NCBI GenBank assembly: GCA_023375675.1
Contig: JALQBC010000015.1
Location: 558,001-622,000 of the forward strand
Direction: 5' to 3'
From: Cytospora piceicola
Lineage: Eukaryota > Ascomycota > Sordariomycetes > Diaporthales > Cytosporaceae
Length of the DNA stretch: 64,000 nucleotides
Both the position numbers and the translations under genes were made by a program. This document shows, in pieces, positions 11,608 to 24,008 of the stretch (positions within the stretch are counted from its first letter, which is position 1; every line of letters starts with the position of its first letter). The notes under the pieces are model-generated. The model was not told the origin of the DNA, searched no databases, and was given only the letters and a program-made list of their open reading frames with translations.

Positions 11608-12100
11608 GGTCCCGAGGTCCTGAGGAAGATGAACTGGGGATAATCTCAGCAAGCTCGCTTTGAAGGACGAAGACACACAAAAAAATAGAGAAGACAACGC
11701 GACAAAGTGAGGAGGATGTGAGGATTCAGGGAGCTTTGTACACAGTAAATATGTACCAATATTGGATCCGCAGCTGAATTGTGTTGGTTGCCCCAGGCCG
11801 CGCGGCATAGCCACGACTTCTTGTTCCACAGCGACTCCACCACATACCGTATCGCCGGATATCGCCGAGCAGGGGGCATGAAGATCTAATCTTATCCATC
11901 TTATCACAAGGCGAGTGACTAATTAGGACAGCAGGCCATGCATGTGTCCATTAACGCCGTACAGCACACTCATGTGATCATTTCCCCTACAAAACGAAAC
12001 CCCTAACTAATCAGAATTACCAGAACCCCTGGAGGTTGTACATGAAAAATCAGAAACACATGCAGAGAAAGTCACACGTGCATAATTACACGATGTACAT
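11608..12100. other. Intergenic spacer / promoter region
   Basis: This holds the upstream region of the secreted-protein gene and the 3' tail of the large NO VEIN-like gene. The only open frame is an in-frame 5' extension of the secreted-protein gene, which I judge untranslated because the signal peptide begins downstream. No clear regulatory motif was found. Confidence 0.5.
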
Positions 12101-15100
12101 TTATACCCTCTTGGGTACAGCCGTCCATGTATCAGCTGTGAAGTCCAGTTGACGTTGCGGGTCAAGGTATAGTTCCAGGCCAAACGGCTCTCGACGTAGG
12201 TTGTACACCCGGAAGATGACGTATATCTCGTCACTTTTGGCATCAGTGTCTATCATCTAAAAACATGTGAGTTGGTACCGGTTAATTTTGGCGGGGGTGT
12301 TTCTGGAACATACTCTCTTATGCTGGGCTTTGCTTATGTACAAGGGTCTGTCACAGGAGTTCAGTGTCGCCTTGACCTCGATGAAGTACTTCAGTCTCTT
12401 TCCCGACCAAGTTCCTTGATCAAAGTAGTTTCCGTTGATGAGCAACTCCGTCAATTTGCCGTCTGTATCCGTGTAGACGATGTCTGAAGTCTCGTTGTCC
12501 GTCCACGGCTTCATATTTTCGTAGTCTGGATGTACGCTGACGTACTTGCGGACATTGCTTTGCCAGTTATCTCTTGAAAAGCCAGGAAGCTTCAAAGAGG
12601 ACAATAACTCAAAGACCTAAATGCAGTTAGACATGAAAGGAGTGTGCTGTGGGGAATGAGATCTTGGACCCACGTAAAGCTCGCCTGCGGCGCCTATCTT
12701 GAGATTCTTCTCATGCTCAGATGCACCACCAATCTCGAACACGTTGTGTGTGGTGTAAAAGTTTTCTTGCAGAAGAGGTCTGTTGAAATCGTCTCGTGTC
12801 GGAAGCTTATCCCTCCTACCTGCGGCGATTACTGAAGATAGGAGAGCCACATAGGTCGTATCGAACAATGATTGCGTCGGCACAGATCGAATAGGCAGAA
12901 TGGATGACTGAGAACGCATTACCAAGGAATCTCTCGGCGAACTAAAAGTCGTCGCAGGATTAAATAGACTGTTTCCCCCTGAACGTGACGCAGATTGCTG
13001 TGGTGTTACCATGGTCAAGTTTGGTGTGGCAAAGTACCCTGTGACCGAGTCTATGTCCTCGTGGTCATTGCCTGCAATGGAGGCATGGGTGTTACCGCCG
13101 CGAGCTCTTGTCAGAGCAGAAACATACTCTGGTGAAGCTGGATCTTCTCCAATTACTTCGTCCTGATTGACAATATCGATAGTAGTGATGATTCCACAAT
13201 CTTCTAATGCCCTCGTTATTCTTGAACGCGGAGTACTCATAACGGCCTTCGCTGCAGTGACTCCTTTCTCACTTGTCTCCGCGGGGATACGAGAAGCTTG
13301 AGGCGTCATGAGCCACTGGAAGAGTCTCTCTGGGAGAGCTTTGGCAAAAGTGTAGTCTTGGTCGTCCTTGTTAGCCGGCACATAAATGTTGAGGTCAGTC
13401 CCGTCTTCATCAAGATGCAATGCTGTCGTTTTGCGCTTGACTACATGTGATATCCCGTCCTGCAAAATACGAAGATTTGAGGTAACTCCATCCGTCTCAT
13501 ACACCTTTGCGTTGCGAAGAGTCATGTACAGAGCCGTCCTGCCTTGTGGACTTGTTGCGCGAGGGCTGTTGAAGTGAACAGCGATTCTGCAAAATGGTCA
13601 GCGCACAATGCTTGAAAACAGGCAGGAAAACACCTACAGAAGCAGTGCATGAGCCCGGTATCGAATGTTGCGGTCTGGACTAGATATTGGCCTCGCGCCA
13701 GAGCCATGGAATGATGTATCCTCTTCTACACGGACTGAAAGGTATCTTTCTTCGAGACCCGTCCATGTTAGGAAGGGACGGAGCCGGACGACCTCGTCTA
13801 GGGTGAAGTCAAGGAGCTTGACCTCTTTGTCAAATAGTCTTCTGAGCGGCTCACGGTCGACAATGAAAAAATCAGTATCCCTCGAATCACACCGGATACC
13901 CCCACCAGGAAGCCTGATCGGGAAGATTTGGCGTTTCAGTATGTTCCCTGGGGACGGAGGTTTCGCTTCCATGGCGAGTAGTGAATTGACTGTCCGAATG
14001 GTGTCTTTCACTTCTCCTGCCGAAAAGGTATTCGCAGGATTGCCCACCTCCTTCAATTCATCGATGGCCATTTGTAGGTCAATCGGCTTCACACCCAGGA
14101 GCTTCACAAAGAAGGGTTCCAATTTTTCGTAGTTCTGATTCAGAGAGACTTTGCCTCTCAAGTTGGCCGCAGTGGACCAGACACATTCAGATGACCTGTA
14201 CCACGATGTACCATCACCAGAGGGAACAAAAATGAGAGCGGCGTTGTTAAATGCAGTCTGAAACTCTTCTTGTTCCCCATCTGTGAGGAGTTTTGATCCA
14301 AGAGTTGCCAACTCTTTGTAGATGATGGTGATGATCTTGATATCTTCGCAGTTAGAGCGCTTAAGTTCAGCCAGCTCATCGATGTACATTTGCCAGGTGC
14401 AGCCACCAATTCCGAGTGTCTTCGTGAAGAATGTTTCGAGATAAACGAAATCTGTTGTATCCGGAGGGCAATAAGGCTCATAAAGTAGCCGTAAAACATA
14501 CTTTGTGTTCATTTCTTGTGGAGCGTTCCTTTGTGTTTCAATTAGTAAAGCTCAGCCCATATTATTCTGCGGCTTCAGCCCAGTTCAGTAAGGTGAAGAA
14601 GAGGGAGTAGTAAGGAGATAAAGGAGTGAAGACCTACCAGACACATTGGTTCGCAAAAGCCCAAGCAATTTGGTCTTCATCATTCGGTATCTGAATGTAA
14701 CTTGCCTGCTTGAACATGTCCCTGTCATTGTCAGAATATGCGTAATACAGATGGCGAGTCTGGCACTTACCTCAGTTTTTTTTCCGCGGCGGGCTTGTTT
14801 TCTGCCTCCCTATATTTTGACTGTATGTGAAGGTATAAACCGAACAGTCTGGTTCGGCTCGAGCGAGTAAACCTTTTTTTACCCTTCGCAGACTTCAAAG
14901 AGTGTCTCAACATTCCCAAGGCAAAATCCAAATCTTCTACTGAGCCTATACCATATCTCGTGAACATGTTCTTCCAGTCGGGTGGGATAGCGTCATACAC
15001 GGCCTCCTCTTCTAGCCACAACCATGGGAAAATTGCATCTGGCTCAACGTATTCCGCAACAAGCCCTTCCAGCCTCTGAATTGCAAAGTAAGCCTCCCTC

Positions 15101-17573
15101 ATTGGGAAAATCCAACCGCCGCGGCAGGCTACATCTGTTTGCTGGACGCATTGAACGAACTCCTCAGTAGTTTCTGGATTATGTTGATAGTGGATGCGGA
15201 GGGCGCCAATGATCTTTTCTGGTTTTTCCTTCTGCAAGTATCCGCCGCCAAGCTTCCACGATTCGGAGTTTCTGGGTGTGAAAGAAACATACTTTTTCAC
15301 GTCAAGGTGCTCGTGAAACCATTCAACCCATGTGAGCTGTTGCTGGTCGGGCTTTCTGGGAATTGATTCGAAGTATTCTTCATCGACGAAGAAAGCAGGA
15401 TACCCTGGTGCCCCATCATCGCGCGGTCCCGGTTCAATTTCCCTGAAGAGTTCCCATGGGCCGTAAGGATCGGTCTCATCGGCGATATACGTGAAATTAT
15501 GAGCAGGTCTTATGACGGTTGGATCTTTACCAACGTATCCATGGATTGACAGCCGTTCGTATGACGGCTCGTCCTCACCCATCAAATGCTGAGTAAGATA
15601 AAGGAACTCAAGGTGGCTTTTTGAAGATTCAAAAGGCAACTCTGTGGGACCCTCGTCCATAGTGTACCTTCTGAGGATTGCCTTCCGAACCCGAGCTACA
15701 GTAGCTGGTTTTGTGCCAAGAAGCTTGAACAGGTCTAGTCTGTAAGAGTCGGTCACTTCTCTCGAGATGATTCGGAGATTGAGATCGGGAGGTATATATA
15801 TCCCATCGACTTGAGAGAAGTAGACTGGACCACTCGTTATCGAAACCCACTCTCCATTTTCGAGGGGCAAGAGATCCATCTGTCTCAACTCCGCAATTCG
15901 ATGGGCCCATCTCTTCTGGAAAGATCGATGGAAAACTTTCGTAGCCTGCGTGTGCCAGTTGTCCGATGCTGGAGTGGACTTCATTCGCGACAAGGGACCA
16001 GTCTTGAGGTCCTGTCGGACCCATTCGTGGACTTCTCCAATATTGGGAGTGGGAAGCCCGTACTCCTGCAGGATCATCAGGTCTTCTTTGGTGTAGTTCT
16101 CAGAAACAATCTTTTCTCTGTCTCCGTCGTCAAATAAAGGCTGGTCCTTGTACCGGTATTTATTTGGAAGAAGAACCAAATCCTGTATAAGATGTGGATC
16201 CTTCTTCTTGTGGCAGAATAGCACGGGTTCCTCACCCAGACGATCGGCGATCTTTCCGGTCAAGGAACGCCAAAACTTGTCCATGTTACTGTCTTTTCTG
16301 CCAGGCAGGTACTTCATCCATTGGTACCGCAACTTGTCACTCTCACAGAATTGCAGAACGGCTTTTACAAACGCAGAGGCGATGGAATCAAGCAGTCCGT
16401 TGTTGCGCAGAGAATCTTTGATGATATCTTGGCGGCTCGCATCAGTGTCAAAATTGGCATGGATGATGAAGTTGAATCCTGCGGCCCGCACAGGGAGGAA
16501 AACGAATACGTTTTGAGGCTCAATGACGGGAACATCCATCTCGGACAGAGGAAATGCAAGGGCAACCTCCGGATTTGAATGAGCCCGAGTCAGAGTTTCC
16601 GTTCTCGAATGCGTCTTGTCCTCGTGGCCCAGGTTTGTTGCTTCATGGGTTGTGATATGGAAGTATTTGGCCTCTTTTGCCGGAGCTCGTGAATTGCCGG
16701 AGCTCGTGGATTTTCTCAGGATGACATAGTTGAGCCGTTTGGGACGCTCTATCGAGTATGAAGTCTCCGACGTGAGCTTTTTGCCGCCGTCGTCTTCAAA
16801 AACTTTGATGTCGATCTTTCTCAGCTTTCTCATGAAGAGGAGAACAGTCCCCTGAAGCTCGTTGAAATGTTGTTCAACGGTCTCACGTGTGCTTGCGAGC
16901 TTGGAACCGTCCACAGTACCATGTAGGTAAAGTGTGATCCTCGTCAGTGGGTGTTCGAGTTCTTCCTGAACGTTCTCCCAAATTGGTTGTATCATACCCA
17001 TACCAGAGTCCCCTGGTCTATGAATGAATGAGAACGAGAAGTGGCCGGACTGGACATGGACTTTCCAGGCTACCCCGAACACGGACTTGAAACCTATGCC
17101 TTTCTTTCCGATGTAGCCCTGTGAACCCTCCTTTGAGCTTTGCCCAGTCGAGCACATAGCTTTGAGATTTTCACTGGTGAAGCCGTCCTCATTGCACTCA
17201 AAGGTAATTCGATTGGGATAAACGTGGAAGGAGACATAAGGCGATGAACCTGAGGCGGCAGCAATCGTATACTGGTTGTCTTCGGCATTCTGGAGAAGTT
17301 CGAAGATGAAGCGGGCTTTTTTCGTGTACAAGTTCTTCGTGCTGCTTGAAGTATGAGTTACAATGGCCTTCGGATCATTCAGGGACGAACACCTTACGTT
17401 TCTGTGGCAGATCCAAAACGAGACTGTAGATTATGGATCGCCTGTTGGAATATAAGTTTACCATTTGGGTCAGAAATGTAGGTCTCGTAAACTTCCGAGC
17501 TAAGATAGCCATAGCCGGTGGATATCTCCTCAACCAGCTGCTTTGCTGTTTGAGGGTCGGTTGGAACAGCCAT
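12101..17573 (-). CDS. NO VEIN/sacsin-like GHKL ATPase with C-terminal DUF3883
   Basis: A seven-exon gene of about 1697 residues. Exons in reading order: 17573-17398, 17341-14771, 14721-14638, 14528-13638, 13586-12674, 12616-12314, 12256-12101; the phases join without a break. Residues 70-250 form a Bergerat-fold (GHKL/Hsp90-type) ATPase: the ATP-lid N-box ELLQNAEDN, then NEDGF in the DxGxG position, then the glycine loop YIGKKGIGFKS. The long middle has no recognised domain. Exons 5-7 (from about residue 1538) carry DUF3883: AAGELYVFE, then SDIVY, then FIEVK, a spacing that fits a PD-(D/E)XK nuclease fold, followed by YVIFRVYNL. This architecture is known from plant NO VEIN and fungal relatives; the biochemical role is unclear, with chaperone-like or nucleic-acid functions both possible. 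The second exon has a NAGNAG acceptor (17344 or 17341). An upstream in-frame ATG at 17630 is less likely than 17573, which begins the usual MAV...AKQLVEEI start. Confidence 0.9.
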
Positions 17574-20500
17574 TAGCCTGTACAGCTTGGGCTCCTTCTC
17601 GTTTGCTTTGAAGTATTTGAAATAAGTCAACTAAATGCACCTGAAGAGGCATACTCCCAAAAGCGATAGCGTTTGATAACGAAGAGACGTCGAAGCTATG
17701 GTCGACGGTTCATCCTGGAGCAGCAACGAGTGAGTTGACCACGGCAAGAGTGAGGAACGAGGAGAGACACCCCGGAGAATGAAATTGGACAGAGCTTGAT
17801 TTAAGATCAAAGGGAACCAGAAGGGGAGTCATTTGTAAGTTTCCACGTATAGACAAGTCCAGACAACCACTAACTAGATACGGAGTGCTGAGCAAGGGTC
17901 GAAGGCGAGCTGGTGCCGGGTTTAAATCGTCAGTCCCTGGCGTGTCTGTGTGACTAACAGAGATTATGCATGTTGGTCTCTCTGTAACTAAATTAGGATT
18001 CACGCAGCGTCCATTCTCCGAGTACCGCCATACAATACAGAGATAACGGAAATTAAGGGCGGTGTTGTGCGCCCTCCCACCAACCACGCCTAGTGTGCAA
18101 GGGGGAGGCGCAAGCGGAATGGGCCTTCCACTGGTAGTTGGAGAGATCTTACTTGACCGCATCTTCTTATCAGTGCCTCCTGGATGCAAATCCCTGTGTC
18201 AATGACCTGCCTGCCCAAAGCGTTGCCCGGAGGGGGGGGGGGTGTGTATTGGGGCTCGGTCAACGATCAGGATGTAGCAGGTTCCACTACAGTCAGTCAA
18301 ACAGCGTGAGAGACCTGGCTCACATCTCTATAGACATTGGAATATGCATACCGACGACTGATGTGGCCGCCTTTTAGGCCGAGATGAGATCTGTAAGAGC
18401 TTCGAGACCTTGCTGTACTTCTCCGTATCACCCTCGCACGAAATCTATGGAATAATTAGTAGATAACAGCCTGTCTCTTACCTACGCCTAAAATTTCCAC
18501 TATTTGACATTCGCTCGTAGTTTCTGTGTGTATAAGACTGACTATTACTCTCTAGCGTTGTGGCCTCCAGGGCCGCGAAGGCCGGCACTTGTATCCTGAA
18601 CACCCTGCTCATGTATTCCCGCAGGTCAAATGCATATAATTAGTGATTGAACGAATAAGTTAATAGTACAGTTGTATAGCTATAGTCTTTGGTGCATTCC
18701 CCATCTCCCTCTTCCTTGTTCATCATCAAGGCTTCCACGCAACACATCGAGCTTCAACACACCCTCTCATGCCCACGATCTCAGTGATTTCCTTCCGTGA
18801 GAATCTCCGAGTCAAGGACTAGATGAGAGCAGGTGAAACAGCGTAGCATACTCGGTCAATGCCAACTGTTTCCTTTGTATCGCAGCTCCGATAGACGCAT
18901 ACCGCAAGTGGCCAGTCCCTGGCTGGACCGTTGATCGGTTTCCAAAGGTTGGCATCCATTTTGTCGGAATCCATGTGCAAAGTAGTATGTGGTACAAGGT
19001 TAGTATACAGACTATATGAAGATGGGCAGGAGGACATTGGAAAGTTCACGACTGTAAGGCTCGCTTGAACACCACAGTGCGGTCGGTATTCAGCTCTGCC
19101 CAGCGGCGTAAATGCTTGCCTCACAAGGAAGACCGCTATATAGACCGGTACATAGCAAGTACTTGCAAGTAAGAAGCACTTGAACGTGTTCCAAGGCTAT
19201 CAGAGCCCGGCTCTGTTTGTTTATTTGTGACACATTGACAACGTGCTCACACGCTAGAACAACAGGGTCGGCGATGGGAAGCCGCTCGAGGTGTTCCTTG
19301 TCACTGTGAGTACTCTTCTCGTGATTCAAATTAGCAGCCTTCTTTCTCCAGCCTCAGCTAATACAGCCGAGACGACAGCTCATTTCCAACTATAGGACTG
19401 CTACTGAAATTGCGTACATTTTTGGTGGAGTATGAAAAAACTTTCAGCAAGCGCGCCTCGCCAATCCGTATATTGAGTACATATAGTACGATATCGAATC
19501 GAGACCAGTCAGGCAACCTTGATGCTGATGTAGGGTCTAGGAAGCTCGGCAAGGTGCCCACAAACGAGCAATACATGGCTGCCATTCATCAAATTAGTGT
19601 CTTCAGGGACTAAATGCAGCATGGAGTTCTCCTAGGAGCTACCAATCGTCAAAATTTCGACAAAATCTTGATGTTGCCGAACGGATACAAAAGTACATAT
19701 TATCGAGGCCAACATCATGGGCAAGTCAAGATCTTAGTTCCGGCCCTTTCGATCCTTTATACTAATGAGACCTGGACTCTGTAGATGGATACTCGAAAAT
19801 GGGGCAGTTCGGAAGCAAGGTTTCAAGGTTTTGGCTTCAAAAACAGCTTCATGGCAGCTTTTACCGGGCTACCGTTCTTCAAGAGGCTAAGTGATTATAC
19901 TCCACCGACATAATGCTGCCTTTTGCCGTCAGCTGACATCAACTGCAGTCAGGCAGTTTCCTTACAAGTCAGAAGTCAGCCGAAGAATCAATTTCCTTAT
20001 GATTATCGCATTCATGGGGCCGCAGAGTAAGCAATCGAACTATCGGTGTGCGATTTGGATGGAAAACTCGGTTGACTAAAGGTACTCCAAGGCTCGGAAC
20101 ACGCCTTGGTCCAATTGTTGGATAATTTCCTCAGTTCATCCCCAGAACTCCATAGCTCCGTCAGCACAGGGAGAACGTTCTTCGATATCAAGGATGAAGC
20201 GTGTGCAGCATCACTATGAACGACCACACGTGTGAGTGTTCAGCTATGATGGGGAGTTGGCTTCCATGTTCTCTTTGGAAGGGGCGGGGGAGCCATGGAG
20301 TTGTTATCGAGGTAGAAATACATAGGTCATTTGGCAGTGTCTTCTTATGCATCTCTATTGTATTCAAAGACTGGCACCACTGGTATTTGTGCACTGGTGG
20401 GAAAGAGTGGTCATTGTGTTGTTTGTTTTTATAATTCAGACAGAATCGGAAAAGGAACGAGGAGAACAGGAACCGAGGAAGGGAACTAAACTGTTCCATA

Positions 20501-20649
20501 CACCACCTCCAGATGCTGGCCTGGGCTAACAAGGTCCAAGGCTAAGATACCGGAACACCATCCAAGTCAAGTTAACAAAATCCACTTCCTGGTCGAACCA
20601 ATCTCATTGCCAACTTTTGAATTCCGCCTTCAACATGCCCAATATGGCA
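17574..20649. other. Intergenic region without a supported gene
   Basis: Three kilobases with only short open frames on both strands and no family match that I can defend. It includes the promoter of the NO VEIN-like gene at its left end and an 11-base G run at 18232-18242. A minus-strand frame at 20012-20227 could be a further fragment of the NB-ARC relic to the right, but I found no diagnostic motif in it. Confidence 0.45.
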
Positions 20650-21880
20650 CTAGTTTATCATAAAACTCCATCAGATTGTCCTTTTTGGGTGGCTTTCGTG
20701 TCAAAGTCTTTTCCCCCTTCTCGCGGTGCCCAGGAGAGGAGCTCCTCCATGTACTTCCCCGGGTTGTCAACACAAGTGGACAGTGCAGCTCGAAGGTGTT
20801 TCTGTTGCATGGTCATCAAATCCATAATCGGAGTATTCGGGAAACTGGAAATCACAATGCATCCTCGAGATTCCCTTCCCTCCTTAGCGGACACCCATCT
20901 TGTAGCAGCTGACAACGGTCTAGAAGTGCGTCTCAACCCACGTTTGGAACTGAATCGTGAAAGCGCTGAGATGCATGTTGATTTGCGTCCTGCCAACAAC
21001 CCTGGTCCATATACACATTTCCCAATGCACGCATACTGAGGTTCAAGTGGTGTAAGTATCTAGACAGGACGTTTGTGATATTTACATGCTCGAGTATTCA
21101 GGTTGACTATTGTCGTTTAGCCACGGACCAAAAAAGCCGTTTGTTCAAGGCCCAGAGCACGGGTAGCTGGGCAAATTGGCTCCGAAATGGATGTATCCTG
21201 GCAAAGCTGCAAGGACATGCGGGTATAGCTCGTAACGAATTGCGCAGACTTTGTTGAGGCCCCCGTTTCTGCAAGTTTTGGTTCTGGAAACACCTCGTAC
21301 CACAGGAGCTAGCTTGCGGTAGCAAATACTTCTGCCTTCTATGCCATCGAGGCGAGTCAGAGTTATATTTTGCAGCACTCGATGAATCTCGATCAAGCCA
21401 TTCGCGCGGTCGATTGTGATGTAGTGCTAATCTTGCAGTGGTCGAAGACGTTGTTGCATCCGTGGTGATATTCGACTACCTCCTTCTAACCTCGGAAGGT
21501 AAAGGACCTGGTCAGTTATCTGGATTGTCCTGTCAGATTCGATAGACGCCGAGGTTGCACGCATTAAGAGAGATATCGAGAGATTTGACTGAGAACTAGT
21601 GGCAAAATTCCAATTCGACGTGATACATTTCTGGCTTGATTCTCTAGTTCTAGAGTACGCAAATCAAGATGTGGGCTGACTCGGATCTTCAAAGAGACAT
21701 CTTCGTCCATGGGACCAAGAGAATACTCGTTCGGAACGTTGACCTCTCGTGCCATTCGGGGCGTTCCTAGTCGTTACGAGTACTGATCCTACCCGGCTGG
21801 TGGGCCAAAAGCTTCTCAAGAAGCGGGCATCCTTGTCTGGTGCACTGTCGTGGAAACACAGGGACAAACCAAGTCTAAAG
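20650..21880 (-). pseudogene. Decayed NB-ARC (NLR-like/STAND) gene fragment
   Basis: Three minus-strand frames in the right order look like pieces of one fungal NB-ARC protein. First (21867-21664) is a RVGSVLVTTRN segment, the strand with the sensor arginine of NB-ARC domains. One frame over (21755-21564) follow ENQARNVSRRIG and LPLVLSQISRYL, the GxP-type block. Further on (21396-21145) are EIHRVLQNITLTRLD and ELYPHVLAALPGY, typical of the linker before the TPR repeats. A last frame (20999-20658) ends in VDNPGKYMEELLSWAPREGG, plausibly TPR sequence. Frameshifts and stops separate the parts. The P-loop end is missing, cut off close to the stop codon of the GMC gene. It is a relic of an NLR-like self/non-self or signalling receptor; the TPR part is less certain than the NB-ARC part. 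Confidence 0.6.
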
Positions 21881-21908
21881 TTACTCCACTAATTCTTGCA
21901 CAGCTACC

Positions 21909-24008
21909 CTACTTCGCAAGGCCAAGCTCTTGGATGATCATGTCCGCAGCCTTTTCGCCTATAGCCATGGCCACACTGCAAGGGTTGGATCCAACGTTGC
22001 TGGGCGGGATGCTCAGGTCAACGACCTTCAGGCCCTGAACTCCATAGACGTTCAGCGCCGGGTCGACGACACCACCGTCCGCTAGAGGTGCCATCTTGCA
22101 AGTACCCATCGAGTGCCAGCAGGTAGATAGGCGTTCCTGTAGGAACTTCTCGATGGCCTTGTCATCCTCAGGAGAGTACTCGATATCCTTTACGATCTCA
22201 GGTTTGACATCGATCACAGCCGCTCTGGATCCGCTGGGAAATTCGGGATGGCCAGCGGCGACCTCTCCAGTGAAGGTTTCCATGCGTCGCAACATTTCGC
22301 GTTGTTTCTTGTACATCCAGAAATGTTTTTTCAGGTCGTTTCCATTCTCGTCTTCCAGAAAGCCCGGGTCAAAGATGTACGAGTCACTGAACTTCGGGCC
22401 TGTGATATGGATGCGACCACGAGAGAAAGGGTGTGTGCTGAAGGTGGCAATTCCCATGTACTGTCCCGCTGGTACAGTAGAGGGGTCTCCTGGGAAGCAG
22501 CTGACAATAGATATGATCATCATCGGCTTGTCCGGAAAATCCTTGTATGCCTTGTCCCATGCTGTCTGGAAGTCGGGGCCCAGGCTTGCAACATCCGCAT
22601 CGTTGGGACGGAGCTTGCACTGCACATCGACACCGTTCCAGCTCAGAAGCGGGTCATTCTTTGGAATCAGCTCTGCCAGGTTCAGGCGGCCTGCTAGCAG
22701 TCCATCCATTGTCTCCTCGGGGCCAACACTGGTTTTGTAAGGGTAAAGCATAATGTGGTGGTCCTATCGCACGAGGTGTTAGCCATGGCTACCACAGCAC
22801 AGCAACAAGGCCATGTAAGCCAATGTGACCCTTGTCCTTGATCCCCCCTTGCTGCCCTGGAAAGGCCGTAGACACCAAAGTCTGACTAGAACATTGGGTA
22901 TGGGATGGGGAATGCAGGAATATAGGACCACTCACGAGATAGTTTTCTCCCACTCCCGGGACTGGGGCGACGAGCGGAACTCCGGCGCCTGCAAGAACCT
23001 CAGGACTACCCACACCGGACCGCTCCAGGACGAGGGGTGTTCCTAGGGCGCCTGCCGAAAGGACCACTTGCTTCCTTGCCTTGACGGTCCTAAGAGAGGC
23101 TTGTTCCGTACCGGGCTGGAAGTCTGGGTTCGGCCGGAACACTACCCCAACAGCCTTCTTGTTGTCATCAAACAAGACGCGTTCCACATCAGTTTCTAAC
23201 AGAACGTGAAGGTTGGGAAAGTTGCCGCTTTGGAGCTTGGGATGGATGTACGCGTGTGCTACATCCTGGCGCTTTCCATCAGGGCCGACATATCGAAGCG
23301 CGCGCATTGAGCCATTGATATCATCCAGAGTGTTATTATCCGGAAGCTCTGCCCAGCCTAGCTGCTTAACGGCGTCGATGAAGTCGTTCTCAAGGACTTT
23401 TCCACGGTAATTGCCAGGACCGATATAAAGTGGGCCGTCATGGCCATGGCGGTCTTCTGAGCCCGGAGGGCCGTGGAAAGATTCCCACTATTTCTCTTTA
23501 GTTTCTCCGTTGCCTTCGGCTCTTATGGTGTTTCTAATTACCTTCTTCATGTACTTCAAGATCTCATCAGCAGACCAGCCTGGCGTATTCCAGGCGTCCA
23601 GTTCTGACCGCTGCGGCCGACTGTACAACGCCATATTGACGGACGATCCGCCGCCGAGAACACGACCACAGGGAACAAGAGAATCCCTTCCGGCAAGGTA
23701 AGGCGATGCGCTGGACTGGTACGATTTGATGTACTTGTCTCTAGGATCCATGTGCGACAGCCAAAATGCTGGAATCACGATGGCTGGTTCGCCATAATTG
23801 TTGGGACCGCTCTCGATGAGAAGGACTGACAGCGCCGGGTCGGCTTCCGATAGTCTCCCGGCGACAATACAGCCAGCGGCACCGCCTGTCATGAAGTGTT
23901 AGCTTCAATTCTGGTTTATTGTGCTGAAAGGTAGCGTGACTCCATACCTCCCGCGACGATCACGTCAACTTCAGTGATGCTTTCCGGGAGCTTGTTATAG
24001 AGACCCAT
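21909..24008 (-). CDS. GMC oxidoreductase (alcohol oxidase/choline dehydrogenase-like)
   Basis: A FAD-dependent oxidoreductase that oxidises an alcohol; in the oxidase branch O2 is reduced to H2O2. Exons are 24008-23948, 23885-23542, 23487-22936 and 22763-21909, giving 603 residues with matching phases. The N-terminal FAD motif GGGAAG spans residues 20-25, with the ribose-binding acidic residue in LLIESG. A GRVLGGGSSVN signature follows. The C-terminus carries HSMGTCKM with His536 and NVGSNP with Asn579, the His/Asn pair seen in alcohol oxidases rather than the His/His pair of other members. No signal peptide is visible and the C-terminus (LAK) is not a standard peroxisomal PTS1, so a cytosolic location is the default. 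The substrate cannot be told from sequence. The gene diverges from the carboxymuconolactone-decarboxylase-like gene, and its stop lies directly beside the NB-ARC relic. Confidence 0.9.

Noticed and set aside
18232..18242. 11-base G run
   Set aside because: A single homopolymer with no neighbouring G runs; not a quadruplex or a known element.
20617..21039. 140-codon plus-strand open frame
   Set aside because: The opposite strand reads as part of the NB-ARC relic; this frame has no features of its own.
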